From an uncultured bacterium (GTDB lineage Bacteria; Planctomycetota; GCA-002687715), in assembly GCA_902826835.1 (NCBI GenBank), contig CADEGH010000014.1, positions 13,810 to 77,809 on the forward strand: 64,000 nt of DNA. The letters run 5' to 3'. The stretch's first letter is position 1. Each line of letters starts with the position of its first letter. This document shows, one piece after another, positions 43,547 to 52,483 of this stretch. A program made the position numbers and the translations under genes. The notes under the pieces are model-generated. The model was not told the DNA's origin. It ran no database searches and was given only the letters and a program-made list of their open reading frames with translations.

Positions 43547-45136
43547 ATGACTCGGATCGGACCACTGTTGTGCATTTTCGCCCTGAGCCTGACCTGCAGG
43601 TTGGTCGCTCAGGAGACACCCGCGCAGGATCTTCGATCCCTGCAGGAGGCGATGCGGCGGATAGCCGCGGACCAGACGAGACTGGCGCAAGAAAACGAGA
43701 GTCTCCGCCAAGAGCTCGGCCGCATGTCGGCGGCCCAATCGGAATTGCAGAGTGCCAACCAGCGCCTCGAACAGGACCTGAACACGGCGGAGAAGGAGCG
43801 AACGCTCGAAGGGCATATCAACAGCCTGAGCCACCGGTACGCGACCACGGTCGAGAGCAAGGCCAACCCGATTTCGCTCTCGGGTGAATTCCGATTCCGA
43901 ACCGTGTGGGCCACCGTCCAGCCGACGGGAGGCGAGGAGTTCGACGGGTACTGGACCGATTCCCTGGCGCGTCTGGGTTTCGGATACCAGTTCACTGATC
44001 ACGTCCGCGCATTCGCACAACTGCAATCCCACTGGGCCTTTGGCGATGGCTCCGCTCCCTCCGGAGGAAGTCAGTTCGGTCCGCTCGAGTTCGGGGCCAC
44101 TTCGACGGATGTCGACTTGCACCAAGCCTGGGTCGAGATCGGGCATCTCTTCGGCGCCCCCGAGTTCTCCATGAAAGTCGGTCGCCAAGAGGTGGTTCTC
44201 GGCAACCAATTTCAGTTCGGAAACTCCGAGTGGTACAGCGGTTGGACCTTCGACGGATACCGCGTGGAATGGGATTCGGAGAATTTCCGACTGACTGGTC
44301 TAGGCCTCAAACTCGGCAGCAACGACGCGGACGTGAACCAACTGCACACCGCGCTGAGCCCGCACGATGACGACGAGCTCTACGCCTTGTACTTCACTTT
44401 GAAGTCGATCAAGGACCACACTCTCGACCTCTACTGGATCTACGTGAACGGCCACGGTGGCGCCACGGGGGGCTCTGGCACGAGCACGGGGTCGTTGGGC
44501 ACTCCGGTGGGAGGGGCGGGTTTCGCCTTTGGCGATACGGCCTACTTCCACACCGTGGGCGCCAGATTCGCCGGCAAGTGTGACGTCGCCGACGGCTTGG
44601 ACTACAACCTCGAAGCGGCCTTCCAATTTGGTGATGCCAACGGAACGGGGCGCGACGATGTCCAAGGCTTCAGCCTGGAGGCCGAATTGGGCCTCACCCT
44701 CTCGGCCAAGGATGCCTTCCGCGTCTACGGTCGGTTCCTGTTTGCCGAGGGTCCGGACGACGACCAATCCGGCTACGTCCCCCTCTTCCCGAATCGACAC
44801 GCGAACAGCGGGTTCCTCGGGCGGTACGGCCTCCTCGACGCCCTGCCGATGTTCAATGTTCTGTCGGCTCAGCTCGGCTTCTACTTCAAGCCCGATCCGT
44901 CGTGGCTCGTGGGGGCCACGGCTATCTGGTCTACGAGCGACGAGAGAATCGTCTCCACGGGCAACGATGATTGGGGCTGGGAATTCGACCTGTGGGCGGC
45001 GTACGTCCACAGCGAGAACCTGGTGTTCATTTTTGCCGGATTCGTGGTCCTCCCCGAGGATCAACTCCAGGGCCTCGTGGGAATCGACGACGACACGATC
45101 ATCGGACTCGTGTTCCAAACCCGACTGACGTTTTGA
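43547..45136 (+). CDS. Outer-membrane beta-barrel protein, alginate-export porin-like
   Basis: 529 aa from the ATG at 43547, with a GGGA-type ribosome site. A signal peptide (TRIGPLLCIFALSLTCRLVAQ) is followed by a coiled coil (about residues 30-85, LRSLQEAMRRIAADQTRLAQENESLRQEL). From about residue 105 the chain alternates amphipathic strands and matches alginate_exp-type porins: SGEFRFRTVW, RLGFGYQFTDHVRAFAQLQ, DLHQAWVEI, MKVGRQEVVLGNQFQFG, FRLTGLGLKLGSNDADVNQ, ending in a terminal aromatic residue (QTRLTF). It should form a channel in the outer membrane. Open frames on the other strand are shadows. Confidence 0.8.
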   Translation: MTRIGPLLCIFALSLTCRLVAQETPAQDLRSLQEAMRRIAADQTRLAQENESLRQELGRMSAAQSELQSANQRLEQDLNTAEKERTLEGHINSLSHRYATTVESKANPISLSGEFRFRTVWATVQPTGGEEFDGYWTDSLARLGFGYQFTDHVRAFAQLQSHWAFGDGSAPSGGSQFGPLEFGATSTDVDLHQAWVEIGHLFGAPEFSMKVGRQEVVLGNQFQFGNSEWYSGWTFDGYRVEWDSENFRLTGLGLKLGSNDADVNQLHTALSPHDDDELYALYFTLKSIKDHTLDLYWIYVNGHGGATGGSGTSTGSLGTPVGGAGFAFGDTAYFHTVGARFAGKCDVADGLDYNLEAAFQFGDANGTGRDDVQGFSLEAELGLTLSAKDAFRVYGRFLFAEGPDDDQSGYVPLFPNRHANSGFLGRYGLLDALPMFNVLSAQLGFYFKPDPSWLVGATAIWSTSDERIVSTGNDDWGWEFDLWAAYVHSENLVFIFAGFVVLPEDQLQGLVGIDDDTIIGLVFQTRLTF

Positions 45137-45415
45137 TTGGATCAACGACCCGGGGCGCAAAGCCAAGAAAAGCGCAATCCAAATCATCAAGATTGCGCGA
45201 AAACTCCCTTGGATTGGGTTTTCTTGGTTTTGGATGATTCTCTTAAGCTCCTTTGGCGGTAGCCTTTTCGCTGACTTGGACCCTGGGTCGCGTTGGATCC
45301 CCCAGTCGACCCGATGGGTGGTCGACACCATCGCCCCTTCGGGTTGCCGTGCGCAGCTCTGCGATCACGGCATGACCGACGTCGTCGCCGAGTCGAATCG
45401 TCACGGAGTTTTGAC

Positions 45416-48172
45416 ATGAGTTGTCGGTGGCTTTCAGCCCCTTTGGCCCTCGTTCTGTCTTGCGTCGTCGCTGCGCAGACCGTCACTTGCTACAGCGACT
45501 ACGCCTCGAACCTGGTCAATTACCAGCCGGGTTCGAATCACCTCGGGACGCCCGGCACCAACGCCCTCGGCAACACTCCCGCTGACTACGCGAGCCTCGG
45601 CGATCGGGGTTCGGTCATCGTCAGCTTCCCCGACGACTTCACGAACTCGGGCAACGGCACGATCGATCTCTACGTCTCCGAGTGGAATAGCAACGATGGC
45701 TGGTGGTGGTGGGTGAAAGCCGCCAACTCCGCGACCTACAACGTGCTCGCCAATGCGGGCTGGGTCAACGACGGCACCTACTTCCGCATTCCGCGGCTCG
45801 AGTGGGGCACGCTCGGACTGGATATCGACATCGAACTGCCCGGTCATGCGGCCGGCAGCCTCCGCTTCTCGGAACTCAAGTTCGAAGACGATGGTGACGG
45901 CGGTAACGGCGCGGAAATCGAATACGTGCGCGCCGACTTCCTTTGCCCGCCGCTTCCGCCCGTGACCGGAGGCTGCGTGGCGCGTTACGCCAGCCGCGTG
46001 GTTTCGTTCAGCGCCGGCAGCAGCGCCCAGGGAACTCCGGCTACGAATGCCCTCGGCAACACCCCCAACACCAGCGCCAGCCTTGGTTGCAATGGCACCC
46101 TGGTGGTGTCCTTCGACGCGCCGTTCAGCACTTCCGGCAATGCCACCGTCGATCTTTTCATCCAGGAGCTCAACAACAACGACTGCTACTGGGTCTGCCT
46201 CGCCACGACCGATCCCTTCACCCAGGGCGTCCTCCAGGGAGCCGGTTGGACCAACAACGGCACCTACTTCCAAATTCCGCAGAACTTCTGCGGGAGCGCG
46301 TCGATCAACATCGATCAGTATCTTCCCGGGTACGCCCAGGGCCAGTTGTTGTTCACGGAAGTGATGATCGAAGACTCTTGCACCACGAGCGATGGCAGCG
46401 AGATCATCCTCATCCGCGTGGACCAGGTCTGTCCTCCGGCCGAACCGCCGTCCTTCTGCGTGCCTCGTTACGCGAGCCGCCTCGACTGCTACTATGCGGG
46501 TTCGGGAGCGCAGGCGGTCGATCCGACCAACGTCCTCGGCAATACGCCTTCCACTTACGCTAGCCTCGGTAGCCGCGGAAGCCTCTGCGTCTCGTTCGAG
46601 TCGACCTTCTCGACTTCGGGCACGAGCGATGCCGACCTGACCGTGCAAGAGTTTGGAGTGGTCGACTGTTACCGCGTCGGCCTCTCCTCGAACGACGCCT
46701 TCACTGCTGCGGTGATGGGGTCGGCCGGGTGGAACTTCGACGGCACGTACTACTCCCTCCCCTCGCAGTACTGCGGGACGAACAGCATCGACATCGATGC
46801 CTTGCTGCCTGGCTTCAGCCAGGGGCAACTGAAGTTCCTTGGCGTCAGCATCGAGGACGACGGCTCGGCCGGTGACGGCGCCGAGATCATCCTCATCCGC
46901 GCCGAGAAGGTCTGCACGCCCCTCGAATGCGAGCCTGGATACGCTTCTGAGATCGCGGCCATCGTGCCCGGCTTCAACACTGGCACGGTGCCCTCGCGCA
47001 TTCTTGGGAACACGCCGGCCGATCGTCATCCACTCGGCAATAGCGGTTCGATCGACCTCTGCTTTGACAATATCTACGCCAACAGCGGCAATGGCAACGC
47101 CGATCTCCATATCGAGGAGTACAGCACTCCCGAGGGATATTATGTCCTCGTGCAGCCGGCGACGGGCACGACCGAAGCGGCCCTGATTGCAGCCGGGCTG
47201 GCTCAGACCGGCGGATTCTTCGCGCTCCCGAACCTGTTCAGCGGGACGCAAGACATCGACATCGACGCCTTCGTGCCCGGCTTCGCGGCCGGCGCGCTGC
47301 GCTTCAAAGGACTGCGCCTCGTCGACGACGGCAACAGCCCGAGCGGCAACGGCGCGGAGATCATCCTTGTGCGCGCGGAGTCCGTCTGCCTCTACGTCGC
47401 TCGCCTCGGCGACCGCGTGTGGGTCGATGCGAACTGCGATGGCGATCAGGATGCCGACGAGCTTGGAGTTGAGGGCGTTCCCGTGGCGCTGTATGACCAA
47501 ACTTGCACCAACGTGTTGCAAGTCACGTTCACGGATGCTTCCGGCAACTACCAGTTCTATGTCGATCCGGGCACGTATCGCGTTCGTGTCGGCTACGACA
47601 CCGCGGTGTTCACGGTCACGGCGGCCGGACAAGGTGGCGATCCCACGAAGGACAGCGACCTGAATCCCGCCGATGGCAAGACCGGTTCGATCTCGCTCGG
47701 CCTCGGGGAAGAAAACAAGGATGTCGATGCCGGCCTCTGCGTGATCTGCACCGGGGGAAGCGCGAGCGTCACCGTCCTCCCCGGATGTGGCCTCCCGCTC
47801 GACCCGATCCTCACCGCCGATGTTCCTCTCCTCGGAGCGATCGCCGACGTGACGATCAACGCGCCGATTCCGGAGTTCGCCAACGCGCAGTGGTTCTTGA
47901 TCGCGAGCCCGGGCATGCCGGTGCCGATCCCGGTGTTCCCGACCACTTGCACCATCTACGTCGATCTGAACACGATGGTGCTCATGGACCAGGGACTCCT
48001 GGACGCCAATGGTGACGTGACCCTGAGCTTCCCGATTCCGCCGATTCCGGCGTTGGCCGGGATTACGGTCACGCTGCAAGCGCGGGTGTGCAATCCCGCC
48101 GTGCCCGGGCCCATTCCGGCCTTCCCGGACTGGCTCACGAACGGCCTGACCATCACCTTCGGTTGTCCGTGA
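45416..48172 (+). CDS. Exported 918-aa protein with four tandem repeats and an SdrD-B-like domain
   Basis: Signal peptide CRWLSAPLALVLSCVVAAQ, start at ATG 45416 after CGGAG. Four tandem units of about 155-160 residues follow, each with RYAS, LGNTP, a SLGxxGS...VSF strand pair, a D-rich loop, and ending II..RAExVCPP. Each unit begins near a cysteine. Residues about 662-775 form an SdrD-B/Cna-B-like domain (RLGDRVWVDANCDGDQDADE, YQFYVDPGTYRVRVGYD). A Pro/Gly-rich beta domain at the C-terminus (GCGLPLDPILTADVPLLG ... FGCP) resembles the terminal modules of other planctomycete surface proteins. I cannot name a substrate; surface adhesion or matrix building is a guess. Confidence 0.8.
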   Translation: MSCRWLSAPLALVLSCVVAAQTVTCYSDYASNLVNYQPGSNHLGTPGTNALGNTPADYASLGDRGSVIVSFPDDFTNSGNGTIDLYVSEWNSNDGWWWWVKAANSATYNVLANAGWVNDGTYFRIPRLEWGTLGLDIDIELPGHAAGSLRFSELKFEDDGDGGNGAEIEYVRADFLCPPLPPVTGGCVARYASRVVSFSAGSSAQGTPATNALGNTPNTSASLGCNGTLVVSFDAPFSTSGNATVDLFIQELNNNDCYWVCLATTDPFTQGVLQGAGWTNNGTYFQIPQNFCGSASINIDQYLPGYAQGQLLFTEVMIEDSCTTSDGSEIILIRVDQVCPPAEPPSFCVPRYASRLDCYYAGSGAQAVDPTNVLGNTPSTYASLGSRGSLCVSFESTFSTSGTSDADLTVQEFGVVDCYRVGLSSNDAFTAAVMGSAGWNFDGTYYSLPSQYCGTNSIDIDALLPGFSQGQLKFLGVSIEDDGSAGDGAEIILIRAEKVCTPLECEPGYASEIAAIVPGFNTGTVPSRILGNTPADRHPLGNSGSIDLCFDNIYANSGNGNADLHIEEYSTPEGYYVLVQPATGTTEAALIAAGLAQTGGFFALPNLFSGTQDIDIDAFVPGFAAGALRFKGLRLVDDGNSPSGNGAEIILVRAESVCLYVARLGDRVWVDANCDGDQDADELGVEGVPVALYDQTCTNVLQVTFTDASGNYQFYVDPGTYRVRVGYDTAVFTVTAAGQGGDPTKDSDLNPADGKTGSISLGLGEENKDVDAGLCVICTGGSASVTVLPGCGLPLDPILTADVPLLGAIADVTINAPIPEFANAQWFLIASPGMPVPIPVFPTTCTIYVDLNTMVLMDQGLLDANGDVTLSFPIPPIPALAGITVTLQARVCNPAVPGPIPAFPDWLTNGLTITFGCP
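45488..47395 (+). repeat. Four tandem protein-coding repeats of about 470-485 bases
   Basis: Unit starts are near 45488, 45974, 46457 and 46928, the last ending near 47395. Each encodes a cysteine, then YAS, LGNTP and VLF/ILIR... marks in the same order. The nucleotide sequences have diverged, so this is an old duplication. Confidence 0.7.
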
Positions 48173-48180
48173 TTCCGGTT

Positions 48181-48212
48181 GCCAAGAGCCCCCGAACCCG
48201 AGGGCTCTTGGC
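48181..48212 (+). terminator. Hairpin terminator-like element after the repeat protein
   Basis: GCCAAGAGCCC (48181-48191) and GGGCTCTTGGC (48202-48212) form a perfect 11-bp stem, eight bases after the stop of the repeat protein and between convergent genes. There is no T run, so it may act with Rho or as an end-stabiliser. Confidence 0.55.
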
Positions 48213-48274
48213 GAACCTGCGGCCGAATCGCCGCGGTCCTCGCGGTGAATCAGATCCTCGGCGTGCGCACAGGC

Positions 48275-49099
48275 TCACTGAGTCGGGGACGTAGCCGGGG
48301 GCGCCGGGAAGAGCCCGAGTAGCCAGCGGTTCCAGCTTTCGACGGACGCGGCGGCGGTAGCGGCACGAGGACCGTAGTAATACGCCTGCACCGTGGCCAT
48401 GCGCATTCCCATGCACTCCATGCCGCTGGCCAAGACGATGCCGGGAACAGGCTCATCCACGACAATCATCGCGCCTTGGCCTTGTGGAACGTTGTCGATG
48501 GCCTGGACGATGCCCGCGAACGCGGCGCCGCCACCCGCATCGAATCGCACGTGCTGACCCACTCGAGGGTTTGGAATCCCCAGCGCTCGCGCGATCGTGT
48601 GCCAGGTCTCGGCCGCACCTTCGGTCGACGGAGCCATGAGGGTGAACGACGCGGCGACCTGTCCGGGGTGGTGCTTCAGGTAGTGGCGCAGCACCCGGAA
48701 GTAACCCGGCCAACCGTGCTCGGTGCCCTCGATCTGGTTGTCCCAGTCGTCGGTGCTGGCAAAGAGGCTGTGAACGACGCGGACGACACAAGTCCCGCCG
48801 CTCTTTGCTTCCACAACCCATTCGGTCGCGACGGGTGGGCCGCCCTGTAACCAAGTGCTGTCTTCGGCCACGAACCGATGCGGGGGATGCCACTCCGTGA
48901 TTTTCGCGGACGAGATCATTCCCCCGCCGAAGTCGCACGCGAGGCTGCCGCCAGCGTGTTCGTCGAGCTTGGTGGGTACGAACCAAGCGGAAATACCCGG
49001 GCCCGTGGCAATGGCTTGCCAAACTTGGTCGGGACTGCCGGGGACTTCGACTTCCACCTGCACGCTGCGCCGTCCGGACGGCTCTTTCTTCACGCTCAT
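48275..49099 (-). CDS. SRPBCC / AHSA1-like protein
   Basis: 274 aa. The N-terminal half is a START-like (SRPBCC) fold of the Aha1-homology type: VEVEVPGSPDQVWQAIATGPGISAWFVP, GG.MISSAKITEWHPPHRF, and the closing EGTEHGWPGYFRVLRHYLKHH. Members bind hydrophobic ligands. The C-terminal half has a second, less clear segment (GAAETWHTIARAL to NRWLLGLF) that looks like another SRPBCC-like unit. The start overlaps the stop of the ArsR-family regulator (ATGA), the usual arsR-SRPBCC pairing, so expression is probably controlled by that regulator. Confidence 0.82.
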   Translation of the reverse strand: MSVKKEPSGRRSVQVEVEVPGSPDQVWQAIATGPGISAWFVPTKLDEHAGGSLACDFGGGMISSAKITEWHPPHRFVAEDSTWLQGGPPVATEWVVEAKSGGTCVVRVVHSLFASTDDWDNQIEGTEHGWPGYFRVLRHYLKHHPGQVAASFTLMAPSTEGAAETWHTIARALGIPNPRVGQHVRFDAGGGAAFAGIVQAIDNVPQGQGAMIVVDEPVPGIVLASGMECMGMRMATVQAYYYGPRAATAAASVESWNRWLLGLFPAPPATSPTQ

Positions 49100-49722
49100 A
49101 GACGCGACTCCGAAGGGTAGGGCGGGCTCGGCACATCGCCGAGCGAATGGGGGAGGGGATGGGCCAGGACTATGACCCGGTGGGACCGCCCACCGGGCGC
49201 GGATTCATCGTGGTAACGGGCGGCGAGGCTCGCGATGCTCTGCGTCAGTTCCTGGCTGAACGCGGCGCGTTCGGCAGCACTCCGAAATCGGATTTCCGTG
49301 TCGACCGAGAGGGTGGCGAGCCGCTGATCCTGCGCGAGGGCCTGGCGAGCGAGTCTTCCCACTTCGCGCACCGCACGCCCCGCGAGAGCGATTAGATATC
49401 CGGCCGAAAGGCGGTCCACGATTCGTTCCGGGTTGATCGCCGCCACCCCGAGGGCTTCGGGGGAGACCACGTACCCGCGGGCGGTCGCGACCAGCCGCCG
49501 CTCCGTCAGGCCGCCCCATTTTTTCACGCTGGCTGGCCGCACGAGCCCGCATCCTTCGAGCGCACGAAGGTGGTAGTTGATCTTCTGCCGTGGGATCTGG
49601 AGGCGGTTGGCCAACTCCGCTGCGCTGGCCGGTTCCGAAAGCTCGGCCAAAAGGCGGCTGCGAGTGGGGTCCAGCGCCACCACCGCCGCCTTGGGATCGT
49701 CGATCACCTCGCAGGTCAACAT
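49096..49722 (-). CDS. ArsR-family winged-helix transcriptional regulator
   Basis: 208 aa from the ATG at 49722; the open frame upstream (24 codons) runs over the operator and is unlikely. The winged helix lies at residues 15-90: DPTRSRLLAELSEPASAAELANRLQIPRQKINYHLRALEGCGLVRPASVKKWGGLTERRLVATARGYVVS. The rest (GRLARQALAQDQRLATLS, then RAAFSQELTQSIASL) is a dimer or ligand domain. No metal-binding ArsR cysteines are present in the classical places. It is the probable repressor of itself and of the SRPBCC gene, acting at the palindrome just upstream. Confidence 0.85.
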   Translation of the reverse strand: MLTCEVIDDPKAAVVALDPTRSRLLAELSEPASAAELANRLQIPRQKINYHLRALEGCGLVRPASVKKWGGLTERRLVATARGYVVSPEALGVAAINPERIVDRLSAGYLIALAGRAVREVGRLARQALAQDQRLATLSVDTEIRFRSAAERAAFSQELTQSIASLAARYHDESAPGGRSHRVIVLAHPLPHSLGDVPSPPYPSESRL

Positions 49723-49729
49723 CGCCCCC

Positions 49730-49759
49730 AGAGTAGCCTTGACAACTTTTGTTGTCAAG
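49730..49759 (-). promoter_or_regulatory. Promoter with overlapping palindromic operator of the ArsR-SRPBCC operon
   Basis: On the minus strand TTGACA (49758-49753), a 17-base spacer and TACTCT (49735-49730) form a good sigma-70-like promoter. The perfect inverted repeat CTTGACAAC/GTTGTCAAG (arms 49738-49746 and 49751-49759, four-base centre) covers the -35 and spacer, a typical operator. The expected transcript start is close to the ATG at 49722, so the mRNA would be nearly leaderless. Confidence 0.75.
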
Positions 49760-49992
49760 AAGCTGGATCCACGGTGGTCGAGCCGGGTCGCCACCTTCGA
49801 CGCAGGAACTCAAATCATTTTCTGTGAACAACTTAGGCGCAACGGAGGTCGATTCAGTCCTCAGTTTGGCGCGCATCGCAGCCGATCTGCCCGCGCACTC
49901 ACGTCCGAAGCACGAGAGGAGGTGGCCGCTCCTCAGAACGAGGGCTCGGGAGTAGGATCCGCGGGTCGAACGCAACCTCTCGGAGCCTCTCG

Positions 49993-51279
49993 ATGACCGA
50001 CCGCCGATCCTCACCTTCGGGCGCCTCGCGCCGCGAGTTCCTCTTGGCCAGCGCCGCTTCTGCAGCCCTCGTGACCCGGGGCGTGGCGCCCGCGAGTTTG
50101 CCTCGGCCGAATCAGCTTCCGGCCGACCCGGTCCGGCTGGCCGTTCTCGGCGTCGGCGGGATGGGGGGAGGCCACTGCGAAGCCTTCCTGAACTTCCAGC
50201 AAAAGAAGCTCGACCATGTCCTCCTCACCGCGGTGAACGACGTCTGCACCTCCCGCCGGAACGCGTGGGCCGAGCGTGCGACCAAAACCCAGGGCGTCGC
50301 GTGCACTCCCCATGCCGACTATCGCGAGATTCTCGATCGCAAGGACATCGATGCGGTGCTGATCGCCACCCCCGAGCACTGGCACGCCAAGATGGCGATC
50401 GAAGCGCTTCAAGCGGGGAAGCCGGTCTACGTCGAAAAGCCGATGACGCTCGACTTGCCGGACGCCCTCGCGCTTTGGGCCGTGGCCAAGAACGCAAAAC
50501 CGGCAGTGCAGGTCGGCACCCAATTTGTGATGGATCCCAAGTATAAGAAGGCGAAGGAGCTTCTGGCGCAGGATCGCATCGGCAAACCCGTGTCCAGCGA
50601 GACGGGGTACTGCCGCAACTCCAAGGACGGTGAGTGGAATTACTACAAGATTGAGCCGGAGATCGTGCCGGGCCCCGCTCTCGATTGGGATGGCTGGTGC
50701 GGTCCACTCGGAAAGCAGCCTTGGGACCCGATGATTTTTGCTCGCTGGCGCCGCTACCGGAGGTTTTCGACGGGCGTCGTGGGTGACCTGCTCGTGCACG
50801 TCATGACCCCCCTGATCGGATGCATCGACCAGGGCTGGCCGGTGCGGGTGATCGCCGCCGGCGGGCACTACGTCGACAAGGCGATGGAAAACCACGACCA
50901 AGTCGACATCACGATTCAGTTCGAGAAGGGCCACACCATGCGGATCACCGGATCCACCTGCAACGCCAATGGGCCCACGCCGGTCGTCCGCGGCCACAAA
51001 GGCACCCTTTACCTCAGCGGCAACAATTGCCGCATCGTTCCCGAGAACATCTACGCCGAAGAAATCGACGGCGAGGAGATCAAGCTCGAGGGCGGCAGCC
51101 AAGACCTGCTCCGGCTCGACTTCCTGAAAGCGGTGCGGGGCGAAAAGGCCCCGGAGAGCCCCATCGAACTCGGCATGAAAGTGATGGTGGCGGTCGACCT
51201 TGCCACCCGCTCCATGTGGGACGGCTGCGCGTACTCGTTCAATCCCGCGACCCTCGAGGCCAAACGCTGCACCGGCTGA
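49993..51279 (+). CDS. Tat-exported Gfo/Idh/MocA-family oxidoreductase
   Basis: 428 aa. A twin-arginine signal (SRREFLLASAASAALV) leads to export. NAD(P)-binding fold: RLAVLGVGGMGGGHCEAF. The catalytic EKP motif is intact (VYVEKPMTLD). Further on are VGTQFVMDPKYKKAKELL, WDGWCGPL and HVMTPLIG, followed by TCNANGPTPVVRGHKGTLYL. Such exported oxidoreductases abound in Planctomycetota and act on sugars, some with unusual glycosidase-like activity; substrate unknown. The ATG lies near CGGAG. It is followed at 24 bases by apbE. Confidence 0.88.
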   Translation: MTDRRSSPSGASRREFLLASAASAALVTRGVAPASLPRPNQLPADPVRLAVLGVGGMGGGHCEAFLNFQQKKLDHVLLTAVNDVCTSRRNAWAERATKTQGVACTPHADYREILDRKDIDAVLIATPEHWHAKMAIEALQAGKPVYVEKPMTLDLPDALALWAVAKNAKPAVQVGTQFVMDPKYKKAKELLAQDRIGKPVSSETGYCRNSKDGEWNYYKIEPEIVPGPALDWDGWCGPLGKQPWDPMIFARWRRYRRFSTGVVGDLLVHVMTPLIGCIDQGWPVRVIAAGGHYVDKAMENHDQVDITIQFEKGHTMRITGSTCNANGPTPVVRGHKGTLYLSGNNCRIVPENIYAEEIDGEEIKLEGGSQDLLRLDFLKAVRGEKAPESPIELGMKVMVAVDLATRSMWDGCAYSFNPATLEAKRCTG

Positions 51280-51302
51280 TCGAACGGGGGGCGGTGGCCG
51301 CG

Positions 51303-52208
51303 ATGGCCACCCGCTTCGAGTTCTTGATCGCCGGATCCGACGCGCGCTTCCTGCACGATTGTTTGTCCGAAGCCGCCGCGGAGATCCTCCGCGTCGAGGC
51401 TCGCCTGAGCGCTTATCTTTCCGACAGCCTCACCAGCCTCTGCAATCGCGACGCGAACCGTCGACCGGTCTTGGTCGATCCGGAGTTCTTCGCCTTCCTG
51501 ACCGAGTGCCAATCACTTTGGCGGCGGACCGAGGGCCGATTCGACCCGGCGCGAGGCCAATCCTTCGCCGCTCGCAAGGCCGGCGCAGCCATCCCTCCCA
51601 CCGATGAGCGGGTCTCATTCGCCGACATCGAACTCGACTCTCCGCGTTCCCTCGTGCGCTTCCACCACCCTTCAGTCCAGCTCGACTTCGGAGCCGTCGG
51701 CAAAGGCTACGCGTTGGACCAGGTCGCCGAACGTCTCCGCGATCACGGCATCGAATCCGCCTTCCTGCACGCAGGCACGAGCAGCATCTTCGCCTGGGGC
51801 CATGACTACCAAGACCGCCCATGGCGCGTGGCGCTGACTCACCCAAAGACCGCGGCCCCCCTGGCTTTCTGCTCCCTCGATGGCCTCTCGCTCGGCGTCT
51901 CCGCCCACCACGGCCACCGCAACTCCCGCGGTGAAAGCCACCTCGTCGGCCCAACCTCCGACGAGAATTACCTCCTGGCCGCCGTTCAACACCCCCGCGC
52001 CCTCTGGTCCGACGCCCTCTCCACCGCCGCCATCCTCACCCCCCCCGGCGCCCCTCTCGACCGCTCTCGCAATGACCCCCCGGTCCCGACCCTCCTCGTC
52101 CCCCCCTCCGGCCCGGTCGAGTTCACCCCCCCGAATGCCTGGAGAATGAACTCGCCCGTTGTGTCCCATAGATCAACACCTCATGGGCTTCCTTCGGCTG
52201 GTCCATAG
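51303..52208 (+). CDS. apbE: ApbE-like FAD:protein FMN transferase
   Basis: 301 aa from the ATG at 51303 (a GTG nine bases earlier is possible). ApbE core: LDFGAVGKGYALDQVAERLRDHGIESAFLHAGTSSIFAWG, which holds the FAD- and Mg-binding residues, and a C-terminal GRNSRGESHLV-like H-rich block and DALSTAAIL. It attaches FMN to a threonine of target flavoproteins, for example Rnf/Nqr subunits or exported flavoproteins. The target is not in the window. The start codon is well separated from the Gfo gene, and no signal peptide was seen. The last 60 residues are Pro-rich and weakly conserved. Confidence 0.85.
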   Translation: MATRFEFLIAGSDARFLHDCLSEAAAEILRVEARLSAYLSDSLTSLCNRDANRRPVLVDPEFFAFLTECQSLWRRTEGRFDPARGQSFAARKAGAAIPPTDERVSFADIELDSPRSLVRFHHPSVQLDFGAVGKGYALDQVAERLRDHGIESAFLHAGTSSIFAWGHDYQDRPWRVALTHPKTAAPLAFCSLDGLSLGVSAHHGHRNSRGESHLVGPTSDENYLLAAVQHPRALWSDALSTAAILTPPGAPLDRSRNDPPVPTLLVPPSGPVEFTPPNAWRMNSPVVSHRSTPHGLPSAGP

Positions 52209-52368
52209 ACCTGTAACTGGTCGAGTCTGTCTTCCTTCAACTCGCAGCGGCGCCATTCCGGCTACAACCATGCCACTTGGCACGTCTGACTCCGCAAGGG
52301 TACTCTGCTTCATGGACCTGACCTGCTCGCGAGAGCCTGGCCGAGCAGTCAGTTCCTCGGTGAGATAT

Positions 52369-52400
52369 CTGTTAAATATGTAGCCATCATTATTTAACAG
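52369..52400. promoter_or_regulatory. Inverted-repeat operator 1 of the AbiE-type operon
   Basis: Perfect 10-base arms CTGTTAAATA (52369-52378) and TATTTAACAG (52391-52400) with a 12-base spacer, in an AT-rich region about 85 bases upstream of the antitoxin gene. Likely autoregulation site. Confidence 0.6.
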
Positions 52401-52450
52401 CAATTGGGCAGAAGAAACAGGGGAAACTCAGAGTTGAAGTTCTCGCAAGT

Positions 52451-52480
52451 TGTTTAAATTATTCCAACTTTATATTAACA
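52451..52480. promoter_or_regulatory. Inverted-repeat operator 2 of the AbiE-type operon
   Basis: TGTTTAAAT (52451-52459) and ATATTAACA (52472-52480), again with a 12-base spacer, form an imperfect copy of operator 1, just before the antitoxin ATG. The repeat also overlaps a TATATT element that could be the -10 box. Confidence 0.5.
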
Positions 52481-52483
52481 TCT

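Noticed and set aside
45293-45415. Earlier start of the repeat protein
   Set aside because: The signal peptide begins at the ATG 45416 with CGGAG upstream; the preceding 41 codons are Pro/His/Arg-rich.
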